From the NCBI RefSeq assembly GCF_000247815.1, contig NC_021677.1, positions 62,126,706-62,190,705 on the forward strand: a stretch of DNA of 64,000 bases, given 5' to 3'. How positions within the stretch are numbered: the first letter of the stretch is position 1; every line of letters starts with the position of its first letter. Below are positions 11,701 through 26,144 of this stretch, one piece after another. Made by a program: the position numbers and the translations under genes. The notes beneath the pieces were generated by a model. The model made no database searches, was not told where the DNA came from, and worked only from the letters and a program-made list of their open reading frames with translations. The DNA is from Ficedula albicollis. Lineage: Eukaryota; Chordata; Aves; Passeriformes; Muscicapidae.

Positions 11701-14700
11701 TCTCCCAGTTTTGGTCATGATTAAAGTTGAGCTGATACCAGAAAGTTGTCACTTAAATACTTCTAGAAATCTGTCACTGAAGGAAGTGGCCTGGACAAAG
11801 GAATGGCTTGATGGGGAGTTTAATTCCAGCAGTGAAACCAGACCTTGGGGAAGAGAATTCCAAGTGCCTTTGGCATGAGGAAATATTTAACTGTGTCCCA
11901 CAGATGCTTTCTGACCAACTTGCCAGGTTTAAATGAAGAAAATGGGATGTAAATCTCTGCTCACCCTGGCCAGATGTCTGGTTCACCCAAAACATCCACC
12001 CCTGAGTGTCCAAGCCTGAATAGGGACCAGAAATTCCCTGCAAACCTGCTTATTGTGGGGGAGAATTCCAGAGTTTGATTGACACCTTCTGATATCATCA
12101 TCTCAACCCCCAAACCAGCTTTGCATTGTTCCTGGAATGTGGATTTTCACTGCAGGAATCCACTCTTACTGGAATTAAAAGCAAGAAAATTCAGGCTGGT
12201 TTTGCCCAAGTCTGTCTGACAAAAAGAGATGTGGAAACAGTGACAGAACTGTAAATACATTTATGCAGAATTTTACACCCAGTAAAGTTTGCCAGCCCTG
12301 GGAGAAGATCTGAAGGAATTTTGGAAAGACCTGAGCTCATTCATGCTGCAAACCCTCAATGTCACCACACCCAGGGTCTCCTCTCCCTACCTGATATCCC
12401 TTTTCACTGATTTTTTGGGGGTTTTGAGGTGGCTTTTGGTAGAGATCTCCACACTCCTTATAAATTAAAAAAGGATATTTTGGGAAGAGAAAGTAGGAAA
12501 TCATACTGGAGAGAAGGAGGAAAAAATGGATGGAATAACTGCAGGCTGAAAATTCCTTAAGAAACCAAGTTACCATAATAATCTTCCAAGAATTACAGCC
12601 TTACACTAAATAAACTTCAATACCTACAGCTTTTGGTTTCCTCAAAATAAGTTTAGCAAATATCACAACTATTGTCATGAACAGAACTTTATGTTTTGTT
12701 TTGTATCAGTGAAATACTTTTATTTTAATGCCAAACAAAACTAAGTTTATCCCCATCTTATGACATGATCAAGTAGGAACTTGGGATTTTACACTCTCAT
12801 CAATAATGCATTTTAAATTTAAAAAAATACAGTATGGGTTTGACCCCAAATCTATAGAGTTCCACCAGAAAATAAAAAATTTTCTTAAAGGCATAAGAAA
12901 GATGGTTTAGAAAATTAATTAGCCTCTTTAAGGCACTTAAAACTCATAATTGGTTGTCAAAACTAAATTAAACTGATTTCAGTAATGACAAGGAGAAAAC
13001 AGTTCATAGGATCAAAAGAAAAAGGAAACTTTTGACTGTAGCTCCTCCCTTGGATGTTGTTTTAAAACATCCTTGGCATCATTAAATTTTAAGATTAAAA
13101 TTTTAAAAATCATTAGGAACTTATTAAATTAACTTAAAATTTATTAGACGTTTAAACTTTTAAATTTTCGAGTTTCCCTTAATTTTTAGCACTGCAACAG
13201 AACCTTGTCCTTTGAGGATGTTCCTTAAGGAACTCAGCTAAAATTGTTCACCAGGATAATTCTCCCTGCATGAATTTCCTTGATTTATCTCCTGTGCTCT
13301 AATAATAATTATGATTTACAGAGCAAAGCTGTTCATGTAAATGTTGAGCTCTGCATTCCTAAAGCTTTAAATTTATAAAAAAATTCTGCATCACAGGATT
13401 AACCAAATTCCAGTGTGAGGGACACACAGGTATGGAGCACATTCCCACCCAGGAGCTGGTGGTGATTTAGGGATGATTTCAGCAGCTCTTTCCCCACTAC
13501 TTTTGATTTATTGTGACTGTGTCTAGCAGGAAAAAAATATTAAAATTATCGTGACAGAAGAGCTGGGCAAGACTGAGCCAACATTAAAAATCCTGACAGC
13601 ATGCAGGTAACCATCCTGCCATCATGTTTCCTTGGATATTTTTATTTTTTAAGGCATCTTGCTACTTCTCCCTCACCTACAATAATTATGATTTACAGAG
13701 CAAAGCTGTTCATGTAAATGTTGAGCTCTGCATTCCTAAAGCTTTAAATTTATAAAAAAATTCTGCATCACAGGATTAACCAAATTCCAGTGTGAGGGAC
13801 ACACAGGTATGGAGCACATTCCCACCCAGGAGCTGGTGGTGATTTAGGGATGATTTCAGCAGCTCTTTCCCCACTACTTTTGATTTATTGTGACTGTGTC
13901 TAGCAGGAAAAAAATATTAAAATTATCGTGACAGAAGAGCTGGGCAAGACTGAGCCAACATTAAAAATCCTGACAGCATGCAGGTAACCATCCTGCCATC
14001 ATGTTTCCTTGGATATTTTTATTTTTTAAGGCATCTTGCTACTTCTCCCTCACCTACAATAATTATGATTTACAGAGCAAAGCTGTTCATGTAAATGTTG
14101 AGCTCTGCATTCCTAAAGCTTTAAATTTATAAAAAAATTCTGCATCACAGGATTAACCAAATTCCAGTGTGAGGGACACACAGGTATGGAGCACATTCCC
14201 ACCCAGGAGCTGGTGGTGATTTAGGGATGATTTCAGCAGCTCTTTCCCCACTACTTTTGATTTATTGTGACTGTGTCTAGCAGGAAAAAAATATTAAAAT
14301 TATCGTGACAGAAGAGCTGGGCAAGACTGAGCCAACATTAAAAATCCTGACAGCATGCAGGTAACCATCCTGCCATCATGTTTCCTTGGATATTTTTATT
14401 TTTTAAGGCATCTTGCTACTTCTCCCTCACCTACAATAATTATGATTTACAGAGCAAAGCTGTTCGTGTAAATGTCGAGCTCTGCATTCCTAAAGCTTTA
14501 AATGGGGCTTTAAAAAAATCTGAATCACAAGATGAATTNGAAAAGACACTGAGATTTTTTTTTTTCCCTATCTTTGCTTAAAAATTCGTATTTATCAGCA
14601 ACTGCACCTCAAGCTGTGACAGGCACTGGGGAAAAAAAAAAAAAAAAAGGCCCCCCCCCTTAAAAAAAGAAAAAAAAGAGGTGGGAGAAGTGTGAAACTC

Positions 14701-17700
14701 ACCTTGAGCATCACCAAGTAATCATCATGTCTCTGGATTTGAAGCAGATTAGCCAAAGCCATCACCCCAGCCTTGAAATCAGGATTATTCACTGGAAAAA
14801 TAAGGATTATCATGAAAAATAAATGATAATTTTAAAAAATTTGGCTACAGAGCAACCAGCACTGGGCTCCATAACCAGGTGAAGTGTTTGAAAATAAAGC
14901 AAATTACAGGCAGATATTCTCTTCTGTACATTATTTTTATTATTCTGTATCTTTTATTCCCTGCACAGCAGAAATCTGCTGCTGGTGAGGGCAGGATCAA
15001 TCCCTGTTTTCTTGGGTTTGGAAGATTTAGGGTTGATTTTAGCACTTTTGATTTACTGTGACTGTGCCTAGCAGGAAAAAAAATATTAAAATTATTATGA
15101 CAGAACAGCTGGGCAAGATTGAGCCAACATGAAAATCCTGCCTCAGATATTTTTATTTTTTAAGGCATCTTGCTACTTCTCCCTCACCTACAATAATTAT
15201 GATTTACAGAGCAAAGCTGTTCGTGTAAATGTTGAGCTCTGCATTCCTAAAGCTTTAAATTTATAAAAAAATTCTGCATCACAGGATTAACCAAATTCCA
15301 GTGTGAGGGACACACAGGTATGGAGCACATTCCCACCCAGGAGCTGGTGGTGATTTAGGGATGATTTCAGCAGCTCTTTCCCCACTACTTTTGATTTATT
15401 GTGACTGTGTCTAGCAGGAAAAAAATATTAAAATTATCGTGACAGAAGAGCTGGGCAAGACTGAGCCAACATTAAAAATCCTGACAGCATGCAGGTAACC
15501 ATCCTGCCATCATGTTTCCTTGGATATTTTTATTTTTTAAGGCATCTTGCTACTTCTCCCTCACCTACAATAATTATGATTTACAGAGCAAAGCTGTTCG
15601 TGTAAATGTCGAGCTCTGCATTCCTAAAGCTTTAAATGGGGCTTTAAAAAAATCTGAATCACAAGATGAATTAAATTCCAGTGTGAGGGACACACAGGTA
15701 TGGGGCACACTCCCACCCAGGAGCTGGTGGCACACTCACCATCCAGGTTAATCAGTGGCTCTGCATTTTTTGCTGTGTTGTCAGCGTTTTTAGCACCATC
15801 AGGGGTGGAATCCTTGTATTTATCAGCTGCAGAATGAGGAGGAAAACACAAAAATCATCAGGACTAATGGCAGAAAGAACTAACTCCAAGTTTAGCATGG
15901 TGTTACAGCTGGATTTTTGGGGTGTGGTGGTTGCACAAGAGCTTTGTGGGTTTATAAACTGATTTTTGGGCTTAAAAACTGGGATTTTGGAGCTCCCCAG
16001 TAATGATACCAAAAGCTGCCCATCATGAGGGACTGAGACTCACATCCCAGGTATTTATATCCCATTCCTGTCCTGGGCAGAGCCCAGCCCTGCAGGAATT
16101 AATGGTAATGGAAAAACAGCACTTTGGCTGCTGTTATTTTGCCCCCAGTAATTACATTTGTATCCCCACTCTCTCTGCTGTGACTGGGGACACTGAACTC
16201 CACTTTTTCATAACCTTGCCCTAGTTCCCAAGGGTTCCACATCCACTCCTTGTTAAAGAAAAAGAAAAAAAAAAAAGGGGATGGGGCTAAGAATAACTTC
16301 TCTGAATAAATGCAGTACTAAATATAATGCATTTAATACACTTCACAGGAAGTTCTCATAAAGGCAATCCCACAGGGAGAAGGGGATAAATATCTGCAAT
16401 GGGATTGGCTCTATCCAGAAATAAAATATAATAGCCAAGGCAATTATGCTGCTCCAGTCCTGTGAGAGCTGAAAAGAAACAGTTCCTGAGTATGGGGTGG
16501 AAACAAGCACAAGAAATTGTGGTTTATTTTTTAAAGAAGTGAAATACACTTTTGTCACGGAGCGATTTTAACGGAAACTTAAAAGCAGTGTGAAGTTATG
16601 CAAGGGGAAGGAGGAGCTGGTGGCGTGTGCAAGGGCATTGTGACATCACAGCACGTTTGGTGACAGAGTGGGGGTGACACCTCACGTCCCCACGCTGCAG
16701 AGCTCCAGCTGCCAGCCAGGGATGGCCTGAGCAGGATCCCAGCAGGATGCCCAGCCTGGACCAGCTCCTGCTGGTGGCCCTTGGGCTCAGCTGTTTCTAC
16801 TCTGGCAGCAGCAGCCGCTCCTGCCCGCCCTCCTGGGCCGCCCTGGTGTGGGATGTGCCCCCCCTGGAGAAGAAGGGCAGTGCCCACAGGGGCATCTCCG
16901 TGGCAGAGGTGCTGCTTTGGAGCATCTCGGCCCTGTGCCTGCTGCTCCTGGGGGTTTTGCTCAGCTGGAAAGGCAGGAAGCGCTGGAGAAAGGTGAGGGA
17001 GGGTGGTGCCAGGTGGGGACAAGGAAGGGCCTTCCCAGACTGGGCCCAGTGAAGAAAACTGCACTGGCCACTGTGGAGAAAACCAGGACAGGCTTAGCAT
17101 TCCATGAGATGGGGTTCAAGGGAAAAACCATTCCATGGTTCCCACACCCTGGGGCAGCCCAGCCAGGCCTGAGGTCCCTCTCTCCCTGTCACCACGCTGT
17201 CACCCTGTGCCTTCCAGAGATGGGAGCAGGGATGCTCCTGCAAGACCTCCAAGCTGCTCTCCAGGCTGAAGGAAAACCCTGACTTGCTGAAGCACTACCT
17301 GAAGCACCTGCAGAAGTGCAGGGCATCCTTACTGGAAGTGCTGCAGGTCAGGCTGGATGGGGCTGGGAATAACCTGGCCTGGGGTTGGACTGGAAGGTCT
17401 TTGCAGGTTCCTTTCAATCCAAATCTCTTTGTGATTCTCCAGAAAAAAGAGGAAGAAAATACTGGAAGGCTTCAAGGAAGAGACAAGACGTTTTGCTCTT
17501 TGCCCATAAACTCCCAGCATTAGCAAGGCTCCCAGGAGGGCTGGACAGGGGATGGAGCTGCCCCAAAGCACAGCTTTGACAATAAAGGTTGTAGGTGAAA
17601 CTGTCTCCAAGGTAAATGGAACATGGAATGGATGCTCCAAGACCAGAGGGAGTGACCCTGCACTGGGACTGCTGCAAAATTCCTGCAAAGGGGAGGAATT

Positions 17701-20275
17701 CCTGGCTGGGAGGGAGGTGAAGCCCTGGCACAGGGTGCCCAGAGCAGCTGTGGCTGCCCCTGGATCCCTGGAAGTGTCCAAGGCCAGCCCCCCCCCCCCC
17801 CCAAGGCCAGGCTGGATGGGGCTGGGAGCAGCCTGGGATGGTGGAAGGTGTCCCTGCCATGGATCTTTAAGGTCTCTTCCAACCCCAACCACCCTGGGAT
17901 TCTGTGAAATCAATCAAAAACCCCCATTCCCCTCCCATTTTGGGATATTAAACAGACTCCCTCATACCATTGTCTCCATATTCCAGCCTCACAGCCAAGC
18001 CAAGGAGCCAATCCACTGTCTCTTGTCGTTCCTGTATTTTGAAGGGACAGTTCACATCTTTCATGTACTGGGGAGCAAAAAGAAGAGAAAACAAATGGAT
18101 TTTAGTGACCTGGATCAAGCAGTTGGGAGCACAGAACTGCTGTGTGAACAGTCATTTTCCCACAGGCCTCACAGAAAATATTAATTAGCAAGAGGTGTCA
18201 CTGGGAAATTCCTGCTGTGGCATCTGATCCGTGTTGAGTGCCCCAGTCCACCTCTCAAGCTCAAGTCTGACACCTGCTAATGGAATTTTCATTTTAATTA
18301 ATGTTTTTTAATTGTCAGACTGCACCCAGAGAAGCCAAGATGCCCTTGCTTTACTCTCTGCCCATGTCACAGAGCAAATGGAACAAGGGAAGGGGGAACA
18401 AATTGGACAAAGCTTTCCCACCTGGAATGAAGCTTCCTACAGCTTCCACAAACCCAGCAGAACTAATTTTCCCTTTTTTCAGGGGTTTTGTACAACAAGG
18501 GAGGATAAAAACAGGCTGAGGTTCTGCCTGTGCTGTTGTGAACCCAGAACATGAGATCCAGCCCTGGCTGCTGCCAAAGATCCCAAAACCCAGGACGTGG
18601 TGACATTCTGCTGTGTCCCTTTGCTGCAGGGCCAGAAGTGCCACACAGCTGGGAAAAGGATGCCAGGGGCTGGAAAAGCAGGAATTCCCTGGAAATTATG
18701 GAGAGGACACTCTCACCAAGCCAGGAAAGGCAGCACTGCTGCCAGGAATTCCAGATAGTCCCATTCAGGTTCTCCCTGTGCACTGCAACTCCTGGGCAGT
18801 GAGCAAAGCAAGAGTTTCCAGGAGGGAAAAAAAAAAAAAAAAAAAAGTTGGGATGAATTGGGAATTCAAGAGCTGGGAAATGGGAACCAAGAGGAAAATC
18901 CCAAGAGCCCTGTGGTGGCTGGAAATGCTCAGGAGCACAGAGATCATCCAGAGTCCATGGATGCAGAAAATCCATCTGGAATGACAGGAGGTGCAGGGAT
19001 GAGCTCTCCCCCAAATGCTGGCAAAGCTGCAGGAGCCTCACCCACCTCCTTTTGGTACAGGAGGAGCATTAATGCAGAAAAAAAATTGTTTATTTGCAGT
19101 CAGCCTTCCTTCTGCTTCAAGAGCTGAATCAAATCAGGCAAAAAAAACCAGGATGGATACTCCACCTATTAAACAAACAAAGCTGAAAGGGAAACTATGC
19201 AGAAAATTCTCCCATTGTAATAAACTCCCCCAGTTTGGCTTCAATAATACACTGAAATTCCTAGAAATGGAACAGGACAGATCTCCAGAGTTATTTCTGT
19301 TCCCCAGCTGCAGCAGCTGTGAGAGATCCTTTACAGCAGCAAGGAAATACCTTCTCAAAGGATTTGGGCCAGTCCTCACTGTGGATGTTCCTCAGATTCC
19401 CTCGGTCCTCGATCTTGTAGTGTCTGATTTTCTGGTCCTCCAGCCAGACAATGAAATTCCTGAACTCTGTTTCATCTGTGGGCAGGAGGGAACAAGGCAG
19501 CAATTTCAAAATATTTTAAGTTTTGACGCCATTCATACAAATCTGGGGACTTTTACCATTAAAACCCCATACCTATATATAAAAAAAACCACTAAAATTG
19601 TGCATTCTCTGACCAAAACTCAACCCTGAGTATTTTTCTTATTAAAAAGCCATTAGAATTGTGAAACCACTAAAATTGTGCATTCTCTGACCAAAACTCA
19701 ACCCTGAGTATTTTTCTTATTAAAAAGCCATTAAAATTGTGCATTCTCTGACCAAAAATCTACCCTGAATGTTTTTCATTTTTTTAAACTGGCTGTAACT
19801 GACTGACCTCATTAAAGGCATCAGCCAACAGATTATTTTTTATTGGGAATATAATTGGAATTGAAGAAGCACAGAGAGAAAGGTGAAAAAACAACAAGAG
19901 AATTTAAGTTTCTAACTCTCTTTTCAGCACAAACGCGACACGTGTAGCACCGACCCCCAATTAAATTCACAAATATTGCGGCCGCACATTTTTCGCTCGC
20001 TGACCCGAAATCCCGTTTTTTGGGGCTGGAATTGCACAATTCCCGGGTTGTGGGGATGCTCACATTGGCCACACGGGAGGTCGCAGCTCCAAGCCCAGCT
20101 GGGGGGGTTTTGGGGGTTTTTTTGAGGTTTTTGTGGAATTATGGGATGGTTTGGTGGAAGGGACTGTACGGTAAAGCCAAGCCCGTCCCATCCGATCGCT
20201 TCCACTGCGCTCACCCCTGCAGTTGAAGCCGGCGGGGTTGTGGTAGTCCAGCGCCGAGAGCTTGCGGCGGAACAT
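5678..20275 (-). CDS. RTRAF: RNA transcription, translation and transport factor (hCLE/CGI-99)
   Basis: Complete gene of eight coding exons: 20275-20215, 19475-19351, 18067-17968, 15826-15740, 14791-14703, 9489-9421, 6541-6493 and 5832-5678. They total 735 nt, or 244 residues, the length I know for human RTRAF. All junctions are GT-AG and keep frame. Recognisable stretches are MFRRKLSALDYHNPAGFNC at the start, FRNFIVWLEDQKIRHYKIED (exon 2), IQERQETVDWLLGLAVRLEY (exon 3), LANLLQIQRHDDYLVMLK (exon 5) and EAAQILRLLHIEELRELQTK at the end. The family member is a nucleo-cytoplasmic shuttling protein. It binds RNA polymerase II, travels in RNA granules, and is part of the RTCB-DDX1-FAM98B tRNA-splicing ligase complex. 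No disrupting change was seen. The promoter side is replaced by a 1,840-nt C run starting 46 bp above the ATG. Confidence 0.98.
6493..6541 (-). CDS. RTRAF: RTRAF exon 7
   Basis: A 49-nt exon encoding GLPVALEKHILGFDTG plus one base of Asp. The acceptor is CTTTCCAG and the donor GTGAGC. Confidence 0.96.
8018..8110. repeat. Poly-T / poly-C / poly-T block
   Basis: 28 T, then 46 C, then 19 T. The C core matches the artefactual runs elsewhere; the T flanks are probably the real intronic tract at which the assembly stalled. Confidence 0.85.
9421..9489 (-). CDS. RTRAF: RTRAF exon 6
   Basis: Residues 155-177, AIRILVQERLTQDAIAKASQ then SKE, phase 0 at both ends. The acceptor is TTTCCCAG and the donor GTTTGT. 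Confidence 0.96.
9760..10095 (+). mobile_element. CR1 LINE 3' tail in RTRAF intron 5
   Basis: Runs from GAGAAAAAGGAGGCTCAGGA through GGAGGGATTTCAGAGCTGTG and GTGGATGTGGCACTTGGGGA to a degraded ATCCATGATTCCA end. Confidence 0.9.
10183..11325. repeat. 19-bp minisatellite with higher-order structure
   Basis: About 60 copies of GGGAAGGAAATGGTGCATT and variants (CCTT, GCTGCCTT, GCTGCTTT). The first part is ordered in 57-bp triplets (GCTGCCTT at 10335, 10392 and so on, about eight times). The second part is in 76-bp quadruplets marked by GCTGCTTT (10791, 10867 and on to about 11247). Because 19 is not a multiple of 3 and no stop occurs in the unit, long frames are open on both strands; they are not genes. 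Confidence 0.97.
11330..13303 (-). other. RTRAF: RTRAF intron 5, non-repetitive part
   Basis: Ordinary AT-rich intron sequence. I see no gene, RNA or clear mobile element in it. Confidence 0.7.
13304..14538. repeat. 377-bp tandem repeat, cluster 1
   Basis: Units start AATAATTATGATTTACAGAG at 13304, 13681, 14058 and 14435 (last one partial), an exact 377-bp spacing. The copies look almost identical. The last diverges after the TTTAAATGGGGC segment and ends at the N at 14539. Confidence 0.95.
14539..14539. other. Ambiguous base N
   Basis: The only N in the window, exactly where a partial 377-bp repeat copy stops and unique sequence starts. It probably marks an assembly joint. Confidence 0.95.
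14703..14791 (-). CDS. RTRAF: RTRAF exon 5
   Basis: Residues 125-154: VNNPDFKAGVMALANLLQIQ, then RHDDYLVMLK. The acceptor is TTTTTCCAG and the donor GTGAGT. The exon sits between two clusters of a 377-bp repeat. Confidence 0.97.
15030..15715. repeat. 377-bp tandem repeat, cluster 2
   Basis: A diverged partial copy (about 15030-15191) is followed by full and partial units starting at 15192 and 15569, again 377 bp apart. The final partial copy runs to within about 25 bp of the RTRAF exon 4 donor. Confidence 0.93.
15740..15826 (-). CDS. RTRAF: RTRAF exon 4
   Basis: Residues 96-124 with split codons on both sides. Encodes DKYKDSTPDGAKNADNTAKN, then AEPLINLD, the least conserved stretch of the protein. 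The donor GTGAGT lies right beside a partial copy of the 377-bp intronic tandem repeat. Confidence 0.96.
15827..16740. other. RTRAF: RTRAF intron 3, left part
   Basis: No coding exon of RTRAF. The last about 180 bp become GC-rich and are read as the upstream region of the nested plus-strand gene. Confidence 0.6.
16641..16648 (+). promoter_or_regulatory. CRE-like site upstream of nested gene
   Basis: TGACATCA, one base from the cAMP-response element TGACGTCA, 98 bp above the nested gene ATG. A second partial match (CCTCACGTCC) follows. CREM-driven small testis genes often have such sites; functional meaning here is inference. Confidence 0.25.
16747..16992 (+). CDS. Nested gene exon 1
   Basis: ATG in CCCAGCAGGATGC; 82 codons carrying the signal peptide, ectodomain, membrane helix and the basic stop-transfer patch. 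Donor GTGAGG. Confidence 0.6.
16747..17523 (+). CDS. Nested small type I membrane protein, unknown family
   Basis: Gene antisense within RTRAF intron 3. Exons 16747-16992, 17218-17346 and 17443-17523 join in frame to 151 residues and a TAG, followed 58 bp later by AATAAA. Splice sites are AAAG/GTGAGG, CTTCCAG/AG, CTGCAG/GTCAGG and TTCTCCAG/AA. Residues 1-20 (MPSLDQLLLVALGLSCFYSG) look like a signal peptide, and 21-51 form a short ectodomain with one Cys and two Trp. Residues 52-72 (VAEVLLWSISALCLLLLGVL) form a membrane segment, followed by basic KGRKRWRKRW. The tail has CSCKTSKLLSRLKENPDLL and a helical KHYLKHLQKCRASLLEVL. The coding exons are GC-rich against AT-rich surroundings. I cannot assign a family. 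Three in-phase exons, sorting signals and a poly(A) signal argue for a real gene; function is unknown. Confidence 0.6.
17218..17346 (+). CDS. Nested gene exon 2
   Basis: 43 codons, phase 0 at both ends, after a CCTGTGCCTTCCAG acceptor. Encodes a cytosolic, helix-prone Lys/Leu-rich stretch with three Cys. Confidence 0.6.
17340..17442 (+). mobile_element. CR1 tail fragment forming the nested gene's last intron
   Basis: CAGGCTGGATGGGGCTGGGA, then GGTCTTTGCAGGTTCCTTTC and AATCCAAATCTC...GTGATTCT align by eye with the standard CR1 end (AGGCTGGATGGGGCTGGGAG ... GGTCTCTTCCAACCC ... TGATTCT), seen in better shape at 17690-17905. Confidence 0.7.
17443..17523 (+). CDS. Nested gene exon 3 (stop)
   Basis: 26 codons plus TAG; starts KKEEENTGRLQGRDK. 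The 96-bp intron before it is a multiple of three without a stop, so retention would give a 183-residue form instead of 151. Confidence 0.5.
   Translation, partial: KKEEENTGRLQGRDKTFCSLPINSQH
17581..17586 (+). terminator. Poly(A) signal of nested gene
   Basis: AATAAA in TTTGACAATAAAGGTTG, 58 bp after the TAG. Confidence 0.6.
17690..17905 (+). mobile_element. CR1 LINE 3' tail
   Basis: Contains CACAGGGTGCCCAGAGCAGC, TGGCTGCCCCTGGATCCCTG and GGTCTCTTCCAACCCCAACC, ending GGGATTCTGTGA. A 14-nt C run interrupts it near 17790. Confidence 0.9.
17968..18067 (-). CDS. RTRAF: RTRAF exon 3
   Basis: Residues 63-95 plus one base. Encodes YMKDVNCPFKIQERQETVDW, then LLGLAVRLEYGDN. The acceptor is CTCCCCAG and the donor GTATGA. 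Confidence 0.97.
18068..20214 (-). other. RTRAF: RTRAF introns 1 and 2
   Basis: Intronic sequence around exon 2. It holds an A run near 18830, and a tandem duplication at 19591-19790 with 78-bp spacing (ACTAAAATTGTGCATTCTCT at 19591 and 19669, then a shorter third copy). No other gene seen. Confidence 0.75.
19351..19475 (-). CDS. RTRAF: RTRAF exon 2
   Basis: Residues 21-62. The acceptor is CCCACAG and the donor GTATTT. Contains DETEFRNFIVWLEDQK, then HYKIEDRGNLRNIHSEDWPK and ends SFEK. Confidence 0.97.
20215..20275 (-). CDS. RTRAF: RTRAF exon 1 (start codon)
   Basis: ATG at 20275-20273; encodes MFRRKLSALDYHNPAGFNCR plus one base of Asp. The donor is GTGAGC. The start is chosen by the match of the first residues to the family N-terminus. 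Confidence 0.97.
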
Positions 20276-20318
20276 GGTCCCGGTGCCGATCCCGACCCGG
20301 ATCCCGATCCCGGTGCCG

Positions 20319-23390
<3,072 letters not shown>

Positions 23391-23480
23391 AGGTTCCTGA
23401 AGGGTTTTTCCCCCGGGATGGTTTTCTCTGTGGAAGAGGAGGCCAGCCCTGTCCCCTCCCAGCCCCAGAGCCGCTGCAAC

Positions 23481-23570
23481 ATTCATCAATAATCATCAAT
23501 AATCATCAATAATCATCAATATTCATCAATATTATCAACATTCATCAATATCAATATTCATCCTGCCATT
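23481..23570. repeat. AATCATCAAT short tandem repeat
   Basis: AT-rich run of AATCATCAAT, ATTCATCAAT and variants. Confidence 0.9.
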
Positions 23571-23680
23571 TGCTCCATGCCAGCCCTTCCCAGCGCTCCA
23601 GCTGGCACTGGGATGGATCCAGGGGGGTTCTGCCTCCTTTTCCCTTTAGGACCTTTCCTCTCCCATCCCCTGGATCTGCT

Positions 23681-23839
23681 CCAGCTTCTTCCTGGGGTGG
23701 TGTCAGCAGGGCAGGGACTCCCTGTCAGCTCAGACTCCTTCGGCTTTTCTGGAATTCCTCCAGCTTCTTCCTGGGGTGGTGTCAGCAGGGCAGGGACTCC
23801 CTGTCAGCTCAGACTCCTTCGGCTTCTCTGGAATTCCAG
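23681..23839. repeat. 79-bp tandem duplication
   Basis: CCAGCTTCTTCCTGGGGTGG begins at 23681 and again at 23760; both copies continue to CAGACTCCTTCGGCTT. Confidence 0.9.
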
Positions 23840-24085
23840 AATTCCAGAATGGTTTGGGTTGGGAGGGACACTAAAACCCATCCAGTTCCACTGTCCCAGG
23901 CTGCTCCAAGCCGTGTCCAGCCTGGCCTTGGGCTCTTCCAGGGATCCAGGAGCAGCCACAGCTTCTCTGGGCACCCTGTGCCACCCCCTTCCAGCCAAGA
24001 ATTCCATATATCCAACCTAAACTTCCACTCTTTCAGTTTGAACCCGTTATTCCTTGTCCCTGAGGAAGTGTCCCTCTCCCATGTC
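23840..24085 (-). mobile_element. CR1 LINE 3' tail
   Basis: Minus-strand tail seen as AGAATGGTTTGGGTTGGGAG, GTGTCCAGCCTGGCCTTGGG and AGCTTCTCTGGGCACCCTGT on the plus strand. Confidence 0.92.
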
Positions 24086-24099
24086 CCTCTCCCACCATG

Positions 24100-25266
<1,167 letters not shown>

Positions 25267-25269
25267 CCA

Positions 25270-26144
25270 CCCCACAGGTGGAGCCACACCTGGGCCAGCA
25301 GTGACACTCAGCAACTCCAGCATGGAGAAAAGCAGCTTGGCACCATCCCCGGGTGTGCCTCACATTGTCCATGCCACCAAGGGTGACAAGGATGGAGGCA
25401 GTGAAGCCTCCTGCCTTCCTCACCTTCCCAACCCATCCTTGGATTTCACCCACCTTTGAGAACCCTCCCCATCCCCTGGTGTGTCCAACCCTCCCTGCAG
25501 CAACACGCGGCACAAATCCACCCATGGGAGACGAGTTGTGCTTCTCCTCTGCCTGCTGCAGAGCTGTGGGGCTTGCAGCTAATGAATGCAATTAGTGCAG
25601 ACGGGTTTGTTGTCATTAGGGAGCCGGGCAGGGCCCCACTCTGGCAGCAGCATCTCACCCACGCTCTCCCTGGAAGCTCCACAGCTCCTCCTGCTCGGCA
25701 GATGCTGCTGCTCCGAGGTGCTGCTGAGCCTGGGGAGGTGAGGATGGAAGGGAGGGAGTGTTGGAGCTGGAGGGGAGCCAGGGAACAGCTGAGCTGCTGG
25801 CAGGCGAGCAGACACTTGGCTCCTTCCTCCCCAGCCACAGCATTTTGCTTTGAAGCTGCTCTGATGGACAGGGAGAAGGATGGAGGGGCTGGGAGTTGGT
25901 GTTGGTGCTCATCAAGGTGCTTGGGAAGCTGGAGGATCAGCACAGATCCATGCTGGGCTCGGTGCTGGTGGTTTTGAGTCAGAACCCACGGTGCCACCTC
26001 GTTCCTGACCCCAGGTAAACACTCACCCCCGAGTGAAACTCCCCCTGTGAAACTGGAAGGAAAATTCAGGATGTGGGGAATTTGCTCACAGCAGAGTAGG
26101 TTTGATTCTGTGGCCAGGGAGTGTTTTGGTAGTAGAATGAGTAA
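25270..26144. other. Intergenic sequence, RTRAF-GNG2
   Basis: Moderately GC-rich, non-repetitive. Long frames exist on both strands but none has a recognisable domain or splice context. Confidence 0.6.

Noticed and set aside
14378..14581. MFPWIFLFFK-type small protein, also at 15512
   Set aside because: Part of the 377-bp intronic tandem repeat; present twice only because the repeat is.
17329..17913. 194-residue minus-strand frame opposite the nested gene
   Set aside because: Shadow frame through CR1 tails; no splice or domain support.
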